A stretch of DNA of 64,000 nt from Pseudomonas marginalis (GTDB taxonomy: Bacteria > Pseudomonadota > Gammaproteobacteria > Pseudomonadales > Pseudomonadaceae): the NCBI RefSeq assembly GCF_001645105.1, contig NZ_LKEG01000053.1, forward strand, positions 6,253 through 70,252, read 5' to 3'. The first letter of the stretch is position 1; each line of letters begins with the position of its first letter. Below, in pieces: positions 17,101-24,365 of the stretch. The notes under the pieces were generated by a model. The model saw only the letters and a program-made list of their open reading frames with translations. It was not told the origin of the DNA and searched no databases. The position numbers and the translations under genes were made by a program.

Positions 17101-17198
17101 CGATCATGGGCGGGTTGATTGTGGCCACGGCGTTGACGCTGTTGTTTTTGCCGGCGTTGTACGCGGCATGGTTCCGGGTCAAACCGCAGGTCGTGTAA
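14133..17198 (+). CDS. mexK: RND efflux transporter, MexK-like
   Basis: A 1021-residue inner-membrane proton-driven pump with the RND layout: twelve membrane segments and two large periplasmic loops. TM4 carries the proton-relay Asp pair in L-L-V-D-D-A-I-I-A-V-E (about 402-403), and TM10-12 include F-G-F-V-A-M-L-G and R-N-S-V-I-L-V-D-Q. MexK is about 1025 residues in P. aeruginosa. No outer-membrane factor gene follows; MexJK is known to borrow OprM or OpmH encoded elsewhere. Confidence 0.95.
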   Translation: MGFNLSEWALRNRQIVLFLMILLAVVGTLSYSKLGQSEDPPFTFKAMVIKTNWPGATAQEVSRQVTERIEKKLMETGEYERIVSFSRPGESQVTFIARDSLHSAQIPELWYQVRKKISDIRQTLPPDIQGPFFNDEFGTTFGNIYALTGDGFDYAVLKDYADRIQIQLQRVPDVGKVELLGLQDEKIWIELSNLKLATLGLPLAAVQQALQEQNAVSTAGFFETPSERVQLRVSGNFKTVEEIRSFPIRVGDRTFRIGDVADIHRGFNDPPAPRMRYMGEDAIGLAVAMRDGGDILVLGKALEVEFARLQKNLPAGMELRKVSDQPAAVKTSVGEFVQVLAEALAIVLLVSFFSLGVRTGMVVALAIPLVLAMTFATMYYLGIGLHKISLGALVLALGLLVDDAIIAVEMMAIKMEQGYDRLKAASFAWTSTAFPMLTGTLITAAGFLPIATAQSSTGEYTRSIFQVVTIALLASWVAAVVFVPYLGEKLLPDLAKIHAAKHGTDGPDPYGTPFYQRVRRWVEWCVRRRKTVIVLTLLLFIGSVALFRFVPQQFFPASGRLELMVDLKLAEGASLSNTADQVKRLEALLKDHAGIDNYVAYVGTGSPRFYLPLDQQLPATSFAQFVVLAKTIEERETLRTWLIETLNEQFPDLRSRVTRLENGPPVGYPVQFRVTGEHIEEVRALARKVAAKVRENTHVVNVHLDWEEPSKIVYLNIDQDRARALGVSTANLSKFLQSSLTGSTVSQYREDNELIEILLRGTVHERTELSLLPSLAVPTDNGKSVALSQIATLEYGFEEGVIWHRNRLPTVTVRADIYGKEQPATLVQQILPTLEGVRAELPDGYLLDVGGTVEDSARGQNSVKAGVPLFIVVVLTLLMLQLRSFSRTAMVFLTAPLGLIGVTLFLLVFRQPFGFVAMLGTIALSGMIMRNSVILVDQIEQDIKAGLAPWQAIIEATVRRFRPIVLTALAAVLAMIPLSRSVFFGPMAVAIMGGLIVATALTLLFLPALYAAWFRVKPQVV

Positions 17199-17239
17199 AA
17201 CCTTGTCGTAGGGATATTCACAAAGGTATTACGGAGCCA

Positions 17240-17268
17240 GGAACGTTTATTCGGCGAGGGGCCACTCA
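17240..17268 (+). promoter_or_regulatory. hrp-box-like ECF promoter (GGAACG-N16-CCACTCA)
   Basis: GGAACG (17240-17245), 16 bases, CCACTCA (17262-17268): ten of eleven specified bases of the HrpL consensus. It is 85 bases before the ATG of the Cys/Pro-rich peptide gene, the only plus-strand gene it could serve. One-mismatch matches are expected about twice by chance in a window of this size, so position is the main support. Confidence 0.4.
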
Positions 17269-17353
17269 TGAATTACCTGATTGCCAGGTCTTTTGCCGCC
17301 AGGGTTTTATCCTTGTCGGCGGAAGCATAAATCTGATGATTCAAGGAGTATTT

Positions 17354-17566
17354 ATGAAAATAGGTATTAATTTTAATGCTTGGAAGTCCGGCTGCGGCAG
17401 CAACTCCTGTGCGCCTGCCAAGCCTAAACCCCCTTGCTCCAAACCCCCTTCCTGCAATAAGCCTGAAGACCCTTGCAAGCCCAAGAGCGGCGCGGCAATA
17501 GGCTTCGGTGTCATGCCCTTGGGCATGATCGCCTTCGGTGGTCTTGGTATAGGGAAGTTCTTCTAA
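17354..17566 (+). CDS. Cys/Pro-rich 70-residue peptide with hydrophobic Gly-rich tail
   Basis: ATG at 17354 follows AAGGAG by five bases. The peptide has three parts: an N-terminus M-K-I-G-I-N-F-N-A-W-K-S-G; a Pro/Lys-rich middle with five cysteines at 14, 19, 28, 34 and 41 (C-G-S-N-S-C, C-S-K-P-P-S-C); and a hydrophobic Gly-rich C-terminus (47-70) long enough to span a membrane. There is no Sec signal peptide. I do not recognise the family. Ideas are a modified or secreted peptide, a metal-binding peptide, or a small membrane protein. A longer frame back to 17168 overlaps mexK and lacks a ribosome site. Confidence 0.65.
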   Translation: MKIGINFNAWKSGCGSNSCAPAKPKPPCSKPPSCNKPEDPCKPKSGAAIGFGVMPLGMIAFGGLGIGKFF

Positions 17567-17587
17567 TTACGCCAGAACTGCTTGAAT

Positions 17588-17619
17588 CCGGGCAGGTGAG
17601 CCTCCCCCACCTGTCCGGG
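17588..17619. terminator. hairpin between the small peptide gene and DUF4197 gene
   Basis: CCGGGCAGGTG and CACCTGTCCGG pair (one G-U) around a short loop, between the convergent genes ending at 17566 and 17634. No T run follows on the plus strand; it may be a weak terminator for either gene. Confidence 0.45.
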
Positions 17620-17633
17620 CTCAGAGCGCGAGC

Positions 17634-18323
17634 TTACAGGGCGCCGAAGACTTTCTTCGCCAGGCTGGTCGCGGCAGCCGCTGGGTTCTCACGGATGGTT
17701 TCTTCCTGCTTCGCAATCATCTTGAACAACCCGTCCAGCGCCTGCTCGGTCACGTAGTTTTCGACGTTGGCGCTCTTGGCATCCACCGCACCAAAGGCTG
17801 CGGCTTTACCGGCCAGGGCATTGTACTGCTGAGCCACGCCGACCTTGTCGGTAGCGGCCTTGACGATCGGCAGGAACTTGGCGCGGATGGCCTCGCGACT
17901 GCTTTTGTTCAGGTACTGGGTGGCGGAATCCTGGCCGCCGCTGAGGATGCCCTTGGCGTCAGTCACACTCATGTTCTTGACGGCGTTGACCAGGATCGGC
18001 TGGGCCTGGGTCACGGCGGTTTCGGCGGCCTTGTTCATGCTGGTTTCGAGCTGAGTGACCTGGTCACCCATGCCGAACATTTTCAGTTTGTCGGCCACTT
18101 TGCCCAGCTTGCCAGGCAGGCCGATCTTCACTTCCGGGTTGTTGCTGAAACCGCCGGGTACGCCTAGTTGCTTCACGGCGATCTGCGCGCCTTGGGTCAG
18201 GGCGTCCTTGAGGCCGCCGCTGGCGTCACCCTGGGACAGGCTGCTCAAGTCCAGGGCCATGGCGTTGGCACCGAGCAACAAACCAGCACACAGGGCAGTA
18301 AAGCGAAGGGAGTTACGGAGCAT
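17634..18323 (-). CDS. DUF4197 periplasmic protein
   Basis: A 229-residue protein with a Sec signal peptide (cut likely after A-N-A-M-A near 24). The mature part is helical, with G-L-K-D-A-L-T-Q-G, V-G-V-A-Q-Q-Y-N-A-L and Y-V-T-E-Q-A-L-D-G-L-F-K-M-I-A, the recognisable DUF4197 core. The family has no known biochemical role; it is widespread in proteobacteria as a single periplasmic protein. It lies 40 bases after the YbaY-like lipoprotein gene on the same strand and may be co-transcribed. Confidence 0.88.
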   Translation of the reverse strand: MLRNSLRFTALCAGLLLGANAMALDLSSLSQGDASGGLKDALTQGAQIAVKQLGVPGGFSNNPEVKIGLPGKLGKVADKLKMFGMGDQVTQLETSMNKAAETAVTQAQPILVNAVKNMSVTDAKGILSGGQDSATQYLNKSSREAIRAKFLPIVKAATDKVGVAQQYNALAGKAAAFGAVDAKSANVENYVTEQALDGLFKMIAKQEETIRENPAAAATSLAKKVFGAL

Positions 18324-18363
18324 GGGCGCTTCCTTTTGATAGGGCTTATGTTCTAGAGACGAC

Positions 18364-18765
18364 TCAGTGGGCTACAGCGTCGACGCGCAGGCGCAGGGGG
18401 TGTGGGTCCTGGCCATTGAGCTGCACGGAGTACCGTTCGGTGGTGATAAACAGTAGCTTGCCATCCAGTTCGATGCGAGCGCTCACCGAATAACTGTGGC
18501 CGGGTTTGACTTGCGCGGGGTCGTAGCTCAGGTGGAAGGGCAGCGGCACTTGGCCTTTGACCGGGCCTTTCTGCTCGGCGAGGGTCACGGCGGGTGCATC
18601 CGCCAGGGACACGTCTTGCAGGCTGACGCTCAAGGTCGCGGCCGGCGGCAGGGCGATACGTTGCAGGTAGAAGACTTCGCCGTCGAGGCTGGCCTTGGGC
18701 GCGGGCGTCATGGATTGGCAGGCTCCGAGCAGGGCGGTAAGGCCCAGGAGGATGATCTTTTTCAA
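18364..18765 (-). CDS. YbaY-family lipoprotein
   Basis: A 133-residue outer-membrane-type lipoprotein with lipobox L-L-G-A-C. The mature domain has the YbaY/HslJ-like beta pattern (V-F-Y-L-Q-R-I-A-L-P-P-A-A-T-L then L-S-V-S-L-Q-D-V-S). I choose the TTG at 18765 because AGGAGC lies seven bases ahead of it; another TTG at 18783 adds six residues but has no ribosome site. The family function is unknown. It sits just after plsB on the same strand, separated by a GC hairpin. Confidence 0.85.
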   Translation of the reverse strand: MKKIILLGLTALLGACQSMTPAPKASLDGEVFYLQRIALPPAATLSVSLQDVSLADAPAVTLAEQKGPVKGQVPLPFHLSYDPAQVKPGHSYSVSARIELDGKLLFITTERYSVQLNGQDPHPLRLRVDAVAH

Positions 18766-18784
18766 GGTGCAGCTCCTTTTCAAC

Positions 18785-18807
18785 GGCGCCGGATTCCATC
18801 CGGCGCC
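18785..18807. terminator. hairpin between plsB and the YbaY-like gene
   Basis: GGCGCCGGAT-TCC-ATCCGGCGCC, a perfect 10-bp stem just past the plsB stop (18817). On the minus strand it is followed by GTTGAAAAGG rather than T residues, so read-through into the lipoprotein gene is likely. Confidence 0.45.
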
Positions 18808-18816
18808 TGCTTAAAT

Positions 18817-21336
18817 CTAGCGGCTTTCTTCAGGTTTTGGCGGTTGCGGTTCGACCGAGGCTTCGGCGGCCCCATCCACGCGATGCAAGGCGACCTGACG
18901 GATCGACAGGCGAATCTCCGCCGGTAACACGCGCTTGGCCGCGCCTTCGGCCAGTTCGCCGAGCAGGTCGTGGTAGCTCAACTTACCGGCTTCGTCGCGG
19001 CGCAGCACATCTTGCTCCAGTAAGGTCTGGATGAAATGTCGGAAAAGGCTCTTGTCGAAGAATTCCGGGGCGTTGAGGCCATGCAGGATCGACAGGCGTT
19101 GGGCCATGATCGTGCACAGGTCTTCCAGTTCTTCGGCGCTGATGCTGTTCTGGCCGCTGTTGAGCAGCAGCGAAATCGCCATGTAGAAGCGTTGCAGGGT
19201 CTGGGCGACAGTCTTGGACAGCAGCGTCAGCAGCACAAAGTGCCGCGAGCTCGGCGCCGGGCGCAGGTACACGTTGTTCTCGAAACGCAGCAGGCCTTGC
19301 TCGACAAAGGCCTCCAGCCATTGGTCGACCACGGTATCCAGCTCGTCCAGCGACCAGCGGATAAACAGCTCCGATTGCAGGTACGGGTACAGCGCGTGGG
19401 TATAGCGCAGGATCTGATCGCGGCTCATCCGCGAGCTGCTTTGGAAGAAACTGGCCAGCAGCGCCGGCAGCGCAAAAATGTGCAGCACGTTGTTACGGTA
19501 GTAGGTCATGAGGACGGCATTCTGCTCGTCCAGGTACAAAATCTTACCCAGCGCATCACTCTGTTCCGACAGCAGGTCCATGTCCTTGACGTGCTTGATC
19601 AGCGCCAGGCCATCGCCCTCGGGCAAGGTGGTGTGGGGCGAGTAGGGCACGCGGCGCAGGAGCGCCAGGTACAAATCCAACTGGCGCGCCATGGCTTGTT
19701 CGTCGAGGGCCAGGCGCGTGGTGGACAGCAATGCCAGCGCCACCAGGTTCACCGGGTTCACTGCCGCAGCTTCGTTCAAGTGGCGCGCCACCTGTTCGCC
19801 GAGGCGGTTGGTGGTTTCATTCAGCCAGGCGGGTTTGTAGTTCGGGCCCAGCTCCTGGGAGCGCCAGTCCGGTTGCTCGGCGTCGAGGAATTCAGCCAGC
19901 TTGATCGGCTCGCCGAAATTGACGGCGACCTGGCCGAAGCGCTGCTTGAGCGCACCAACCACTTTGAAAATATCGAAGATCGACTCTTTCTTCTTGCTCG
20001 CGCCACGTAGCTCGCCCAGGTAGGTGCGGCCTTCGAGTACGCGCTCGTAGCCGATGTACACCGGCACAAACACGATGGGCATGCGCGAAGAGCGCAGGAA
20101 ACTGCGCAGTGTAATCGCCAGCATCCCGGTCTTCGGCTGCAGCATGCGCCCGGTGCGTGAGCGTCCGCCTTCGACGAAGTACTCCACCGGGAAGCCTTTG
20201 GTGAACAAGGTATGCAGGTACTCGTTGAACACCGAGGTGTACAGCGGGTTGCCCTTGAAGGTGCGGCGCATGAAAAACGCACCGCCACGGCGCAGCAGGC
20301 TGCCGATCACCGGCATGTTCAGGTTGATCCCGGCGGCGATGTGCGGTGGGGTCAGGCCATTCTTGAACAGCAAATACGAGAGCAACAGGTAATCGATATG
20401 GCTGCGGTGGCAGGGCACGTAGATCACCTCGTAGCCCTGGGCAACCTTTTGCACACCCTCGATGTTATTGACCTTGATGCCGTCGTAGATCTTGTTCCAG
20501 AACCAGCTCAGCACCACTTCGAGGAAGCGGATCGCCGTGTAGGTGTAGTCCGAGGCGATTTCGTTGCCGTAGCGCAGGGCCTGGGCCTTGGCTTTTTCCG
20601 GGGTGATCTTTTCCCGTTCGGCTTCGTCGGCAATCGCCTGGCGCACCAGCGGCATGTTGACCAGGCCCTTCACCAGGTTGCGCCGGTGTGACAAGTCGGG
20701 GCCGATCACGGCGGTCTTCAGGTTACGAAAGTGCACACGCAAGATGCGCTGGGCCATGCGCACGGTGCGTTCGTGCCCTTTATTGTGCTCGATCAATTCA
20801 CGCAGGTTGATAGGCGCGGAGAATTGCACGCGGGTCTTGCGGCCCAGGATCAGGATGCTCAACAGGCGGCGTAGACGCCCGGTGACCGCCCAGCTGTCGG
20901 CAAACAGCAGCTTCCACGGGCTGGACTCGCTCTCCGGCGACTGCCCCCAGAACACGCTGACCGGAATGATTTGTGCATTCTCTTCGGCGTGCTCGCTGAG
21001 GGTATTGACCAGGCGGGTCAGGGTCGGTGGTGCGCCGCGCTTGTCCTGGCGTCCGAGCCAGTCCGGTTCCGGCGTGAGGTAGAAGAACGCCGCCGGTTCC
21101 ATCAACGGGCCGACCGATACCGGCAGCACCGGGCGCGGCAGGCCGGCCTTGGTGCACTCGGCATCGACCACGGCCAATTCGCTGAGGGAGGGCGATTGCA
21201 GGACGTAGAACACCGGCCGGCTGCGGTCCAGGCTAAGGGTTAAGGACGACTGGTTGATCGTCTCTGAGCGAACCCAGAGGTACAACAGTCGGCGCAAGGT
21301 GCCAAACACTAGACGGCGGAACGGAGAGCGGGTCAT
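18817..21336 (-). CDS. plsB: glycerol-3-phosphate 1-O-acyltransferase
   Basis: PlsB adds the first acyl chain to sn-glycerol 3-phosphate at the inner membrane, starting phospholipid synthesis. At 839 residues it is close to the known length. The acyltransferase motifs are present: block I P-C-H-R-S-H-I-D-Y (catalytic His and Asp near 306-311), block II G-A-F-F-M-R-R-T-F, block III F-V-E-G-G-R-S-R-T-G and block IV I-V-F-V-P-V-Y-I-G-Y-E. It is divergent from the cold-shock gene. Confidence 0.97.
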   Translation of the reverse strand: MTRSPFRRLVFGTLRRLLYLWVRSETINQSSLTLSLDRSRPVFYVLQSPSLSELAVVDAECTKAGLPRPVLPVSVGPLMEPAAFFYLTPEPDWLGRQDKRGAPPTLTRLVNTLSEHAEENAQIIPVSVFWGQSPESESSPWKLLFADSWAVTGRLRRLLSILILGRKTRVQFSAPINLRELIEHNKGHERTVRMAQRILRVHFRNLKTAVIGPDLSHRRNLVKGLVNMPLVRQAIADEAEREKITPEKAKAQALRYGNEIASDYTYTAIRFLEVVLSWFWNKIYDGIKVNNIEGVQKVAQGYEVIYVPCHRSHIDYLLLSYLLFKNGLTPPHIAAGINLNMPVIGSLLRRGGAFFMRRTFKGNPLYTSVFNEYLHTLFTKGFPVEYFVEGGRSRTGRMLQPKTGMLAITLRSFLRSSRMPIVFVPVYIGYERVLEGRTYLGELRGASKKKESIFDIFKVVGALKQRFGQVAVNFGEPIKLAEFLDAEQPDWRSQELGPNYKPAWLNETTNRLGEQVARHLNEAAAVNPVNLVALALLSTTRLALDEQAMARQLDLYLALLRRVPYSPHTTLPEGDGLALIKHVKDMDLLSEQSDALGKILYLDEQNAVLMTYYRNNVLHIFALPALLASFFQSSSRMSRDQILRYTHALYPYLQSELFIRWSLDELDTVVDQWLEAFVEQGLLRFENNVYLRPAPSSRHFVLLTLLSKTVAQTLQRFYMAISLLLNSGQNSISAEELEDLCTIMAQRLSILHGLNAPEFFDKSLFRHFIQTLLEQDVLRRDEAGKLSYHDLLGELAEGAAKRVLPAEIRLSIRQVALHRVDGAAEASVEPQPPKPEESR

Positions 21337-21436
21337 AGGCGTGCTGCTTCAAGTGGAAAAAACCGAGCAGGCGCTCGGGCGGGTAGTGTGCCGTATTCAC
21401 CGAAAATCGGCAAAAAAGCAGCGATGTAAACTTGAG

Positions 21437-21464
21437 TTGAACGTTTTTGAGCCTGTCTTATACT
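21437..21464 (+). promoter_or_regulatory. sigma-70 promoter of the cold-shock gene
   Basis: TTGAAC (21437-21442), 16 bases, TATACT (21459-21464). Both boxes are close to consensus, and the gene starts 52 bases further on. Confidence 0.65.
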
Positions 21465-21516
21465 CGGCAGTTCAACGCGACCGACTCAACAATAACAATC
21501 AGGTGGGAGTGAACAG

Positions 21517-21726
21517 ATGGCAACGCGCGAAACCGGTAATGTGAAGTGGTTCAATGACGCAAAGGGCTATGGCTTTATCCAGCGTGAAGACGGCAAGGAT
21601 GTGTTTGTGCACTACCGCGCCATTCGCGGTGAGGGCCATCGTTCCCTGGCCGAGGGCCAGCAGGTGGAGTACGCCGTGGTGACTGGCGAGAAGGGGTTGC
21701 AGGCGGAGGATGTGGTGGGGCTGTAA
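21517..21726 (+). CDS. cold-shock domain protein
   Basis: A 69-residue single cold-shock domain that binds single-stranded nucleic acid. RNP1 is K-G-Y-G-F-I-Q (16-22) and RNP2 is D-V-F-V-H-Y. The usual F-S after V-F-V-H is Y-R here, and the loop after it (A-I-R-G-E-G-H-R-S-L) is typical of the wider Csp group. Orthologues in Pseudomonas lie close to rlmA/dapE, as here. Which stimulus induces it cannot be told from the sequence; the promoter looks like a housekeeping one. Confidence 0.93.
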   Translation: MATRETGNVKWFNDAKGYGFIQREDGKDVFVHYRAIRGEGHRSLAEGQQVEYAVVTGEKGLQAEDVVGL

Positions 21727-21743
21727 GCCCACCGCTGTACAGA

Positions 21744-21898
21744 TGTGGCGAGGGGCTTGCTGTGGTGAGCGGGCTTGCCCCGCGCTGGGCTGCGAAGCGG
21801 CCCTAAAACATTACGCCGCGGAGTGCGTGACACGACGCGGCGTTCTTGTTGGGGCTGCTACGCAGCCCAGCGCGGGGCAAGCCCGCTCACCACACAAG
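21744..21898. repeat. inverted REP pair (GAGCGGGCTTGCC family)
   Basis: TGGTGAGCGGGCTTGCCCCG (from 21764) and its reverse complement near 21878-21893 flank GGGCTGC-type hairpins and a central palindrome, ACGCCGCG...CGCGGCGT (21812-21842). A partial copy, TGTGGCGAGGGGCTTGCTG (21744-21762), precedes it. It resembles a REPIN of a different family from the four described elsewhere in this window. Confidence 0.75.
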
Positions 21899-21920
21899 CA
21901 CTTCCCACCTATTTTCAGGA

Positions 21921-22298
21921 TTATGCGGTTTTCCAGGTGATCTGCTCTTCACCGTCTTCACTGATGCGAATCCAGGTGTCAGCGCTTTCTTCACCTTCTT
22001 CCTCAACCCAGGTGCCCGGTGCGCAACGCACTTCGACGTTCAGCGCGGCAAAGGCTGCGCGGGCACAGGCGATGTCGTCGTCCCACGGCGTCTGGTCGCT
22101 TTCCAGGTACAGGCTGTTCCATTTGCCTACAGCTTTCGGCAGCCAGGTAACGGGTACGTTGCCAGCCTTGCACTTGTAGGTCTGGCCCTTCTGGACCCAG
22201 TCGGTGCAGGGGCCCAGGGCGGCGCCGAGCCAGGCCGCGATGGCCTTGTAGTCGACGTCGGCGTCCTTCAGGTAAATCTCTATATCGGGTTGGCGCAT
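21921..22298 (-). CDS. hypothetical protein, acidic
   Basis: A 125-residue acidic soluble protein starting M-R-Q-P-D-I-E-I-Y-L-K-D-A-D. GAGGAAC lies nine bases before this ATG, which is better than the frame extension to 22331. Cysteines are at C-T-D-W, K-C-K-A-G, A-C-A-R-A and R-C-A-P-G. The C-terminus has a two-strand acidic pattern (W-V-E-E-E-G-E-E ... W-I-R-I-S-E-D-G-E-E-Q). I do not recognise the family. It is 54 bases downstream of rlmA on the same strand. Confidence 0.7.
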   Translation of the reverse strand: MRQPDIEIYLKDADVDYKAIAAWLGAALGPCTDWVQKGQTYKCKAGNVPVTWLPKAVGKWNSLYLESDQTPWDDDIACARAAFAALNVEVRCAPGTWVEEEGEESADTWIRISEDGEEQITWKTA

Positions 22299-22352
22299 GG
22301 ATGTTCCTCGTTGCGGGATTCGAAAATCCATTCGCGGATACTGGAAAGTCTG

Positions 22353-23162
22353 TTATTGAAGCACGAAATAGTCGTAGCGCATCGATACCGTGACCAGCAG
22401 CGGCTCGGCCGCCTCGATCACGTCGGCGCGGCGCTCGGCACTGGCGCGCCAGCCGTGGGGTGTCATCGCCAGCAGGTTGGCACGGTCCTGGGGTTCGGCC
22501 AGGCTCAGGGCGAATTCCAGTGTTTCGCTGTGCGCCAGGCTCATGCCGTCCGGCACCAGGGCCAGGTGCTTGTCGTCGGTGTATTCGCGCACTTCGTCGT
22601 ACAAAAGCTCGCGCAGTTCCATCAGGTGGCCGGCGGTAGGGCCGACCTTCATCAAGCCGCCGCCGGGGCTGAGCAGGCGCTTGGCCTCTTCCCAATCCAA
22701 TGGGCTGAAAACGCTGGCGAGAAACTGGCAACTGCCTGAGGCCAACGGCACACGGGCCATGCTGGCGATCAACCAAGTCAGCGCCGGGTTGCGCTTGCAA
22801 GCGCGTTTGACCGCTTCCTTGGAGATATCCAGCGCGTAGCCATCGGCGTGGGGCAGGGCTTCGGCGATTTGCGCGGTGTAGTAACCCTCGCCACAACCGA
22901 TGTCCACCCAGCGCTGCGGCGCGCGTTCGGCGGCCAGTTCAGCCAGGCGCTTGGCCACCGGGGCGTAGTGCCCGGCGTTGAGAAAGTCGCGGCGCGCCTC
23001 GACCATGGCCAGGTTATCGCCGGGGTCGCGGCTGTTCTTGTGTTGTACCGGCAACAGGTTCAGGTAACCCTGGCGCGCGCGGTCGAAACGGTGTCCGGCC
23101 GGGCACGCCACGCCATTGTCCACCGCGTTGAGCGGCGCGCTGCAAATGGGGCAGGCCAGCAT
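22353..23162 (-). CDS. rlmA: 23S rRNA (guanine-N1)-methyltransferase RlmA
   Basis: A 269-residue SAM methyltransferase that modifies G745 (or G748) in 23S rRNA. The N-terminal zinc knuckle is C4, C7, C20 and H24 (C-P-I-C ... C-P-A-G-H). The SAM site is W-V-D-I-G-C-G-E-G-Y-Y-T near 90-101, and S-V-F-S-P-L near 176 is the N-P-P-F-like catalytic strand. The ATG overlaps the dapE stop (ATGA), so it is co-translated with dapE. Confidence 0.93.
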   Translation of the reverse strand: MLACPICSAPLNAVDNGVACPAGHRFDRARQGYLNLLPVQHKNSRDPGDNLAMVEARRDFLNAGHYAPVAKRLAELAAERAPQRWVDIGCGEGYYTAQIAEALPHADGYALDISKEAVKRACKRNPALTWLIASMARVPLASGSCQFLASVFSPLDWEEAKRLLSPGGGLMKVGPTAGHLMELRELLYDEVREYTDDKHLALVPDGMSLAHSETLEFALSLAEPQDRANLLAMTPHGWRASAERRADVIEAAEPLLVTVSMRYDYFVLQ

Positions 23163-24313
23163 CAGGCGAGCAACTTGATCAGGGTCTGGTAGTAGATTTC
23201 GGTCAGCACATCGAGATCGCTGGCCAGGATGCGCTCATTGACCTGATGGATCGTTGCGTTGACCGGGCCCAGCTCGACCACCTGGGTGCCGAGGGTCGCG
23301 ATGAAACGTCCATCGGAGGTACCGCCGCTGGTGGACGCCTGGGTCTCACGCCCGGTGATCGCCTTGATGCTCGCCGAGACCGCATCCAGCAACGCGCCCG
23401 GTTCGGTGAGGAAGGGCAGGCCCGACAACGCCCACTCCACGTGCCAATCCAGGCCATGTTTGTCGAGAATCTCGGCCACCCGTTGTTGCAAGCCTTCAAC
23501 GGTGGATTCGGTGGAAAAGCGGAAGTTGAACACCGCTGTCAGGTCGCCGGGGATCACGTTGGTCGCGCCGGTGCCGGAATTGAGGTTGGAGATCTGGAAA
23601 CTGGTGGGCGGGAAGAAGCTATTGCCGTCATCCCAATGCTCGGCAGCCAGTTCCGCCAGGGCCGGTGCAGCCAAGTGGATCGGGTTCTTCGCCAGGTGCG
23701 GGTACGCCACGTGGCCCTGTACACCGCGTACGGTCAGGGTCGCGCCGAGGGAACCACGACGGCCGTTCTTGACCACATCGCCCACCAGGGTGGTGCTTGA
23801 CGGCTCGCCGACGATGCACCAGTCCAGACGCTCCTTGCGTGCGGCCAGGCGTTCGATCACGGCTTTGGTGCCGTGGTGCGCCGGGCCTTCTTCATCGCTG
23901 GTGATCAGGAAGGCGACCGAGCCCTTGTGGTCCGGGTAGTCGCTGACAAAGCGCTCGGCCGCCACCAGCATCGCCGCCAGGCTGCCTTTCATGTCCGCCG
24001 CGCCACGCCCGCAGAGCATGCCGTTTTCGTCGATCAACGCGTCGAACGGGTCGTTCTGCCAGGCTTGCACCGGGCCGGTCGGCACCACGTCGGTGTGGCC
24101 GGCGAAGCACAGCACCGGACCTTCATGCTTGCCATGGGTGGCCCAGAAGTTGTCCACGTCTTCGATGCGCATCGGCTCGAGCGCAAAACCGGCGTCGCCC
24201 AGGCGCTGCATCATCAGCTTCTGGCAATCGGCGTCGATCGGCGTCACTGAGGGGCGACGGATCAGGTCGATAGCGAGTTGAAGGGTCGGCGAAAGGTCGG
24301 CATGGGCCGTCAT
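23162..24313 (-). CDS. dapE: succinyl-diaminopimelate desuccinylase
   Basis: DapE removes succinate from N-succinyl-LL-diaminopimelate in lysine and peptidoglycan precursor synthesis. The ATG at 24313 gives 383 residues (M-T-A-H-A-D-L-S-P), matching P. aeruginosa DapE length. Di-zinc ligands are visible in F-A-G-H-T-D-V-V, G-R-G-A-A-D-M-K-G and T-S-D-E-E-G-P-A. The start six codons upstream is less likely. With dapD (29966) and dapC (34231) on the same strand, three of the four succinylase-branch enzymes lie within 12 kb. Confidence 0.97.
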   Translation of the reverse strand: MTAHADLSPTLQLAIDLIRRPSVTPIDADCQKLMMQRLGDAGFALEPMRIEDVDNFWATHGKHEGPVLCFAGHTDVVPTGPVQAWQNDPFDALIDENGMLCGRGAADMKGSLAAMLVAAERFVSDYPDHKGSVAFLITSDEEGPAHHGTKAVIERLAARKERLDWCIVGEPSSTTLVGDVVKNGRRGSLGATLTVRGVQGHVAYPHLAKNPIHLAAPALAELAAEHWDDGNSFFPPTSFQISNLNSGTGATNVIPGDLTAVFNFRFSTESTVEGLQQRVAEILDKHGLDWHVEWALSGLPFLTEPGALLDAVSASIKAITGRETQASTSGGTSDGRFIATLGTQVVELGPVNATIHQVNERILASDLDVLTEIYYQTLIKLLA

Positions 24314-24365
24314 GGAAAACTCCGGAAGCATGTGATGGGCGCAGGACGTAAGGGGCGTAGATTCA

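Noticed and set aside
17268..17330. A 20-codon open frame with a G-rich site ahead, a possible leader peptide before the Cys/Pro-rich gene.
   Set aside because: Its ATG overlaps the -10 of the hrp-like box, so it would not be transcribed from that promoter, and there is no Cys or attenuator structure tied to it.
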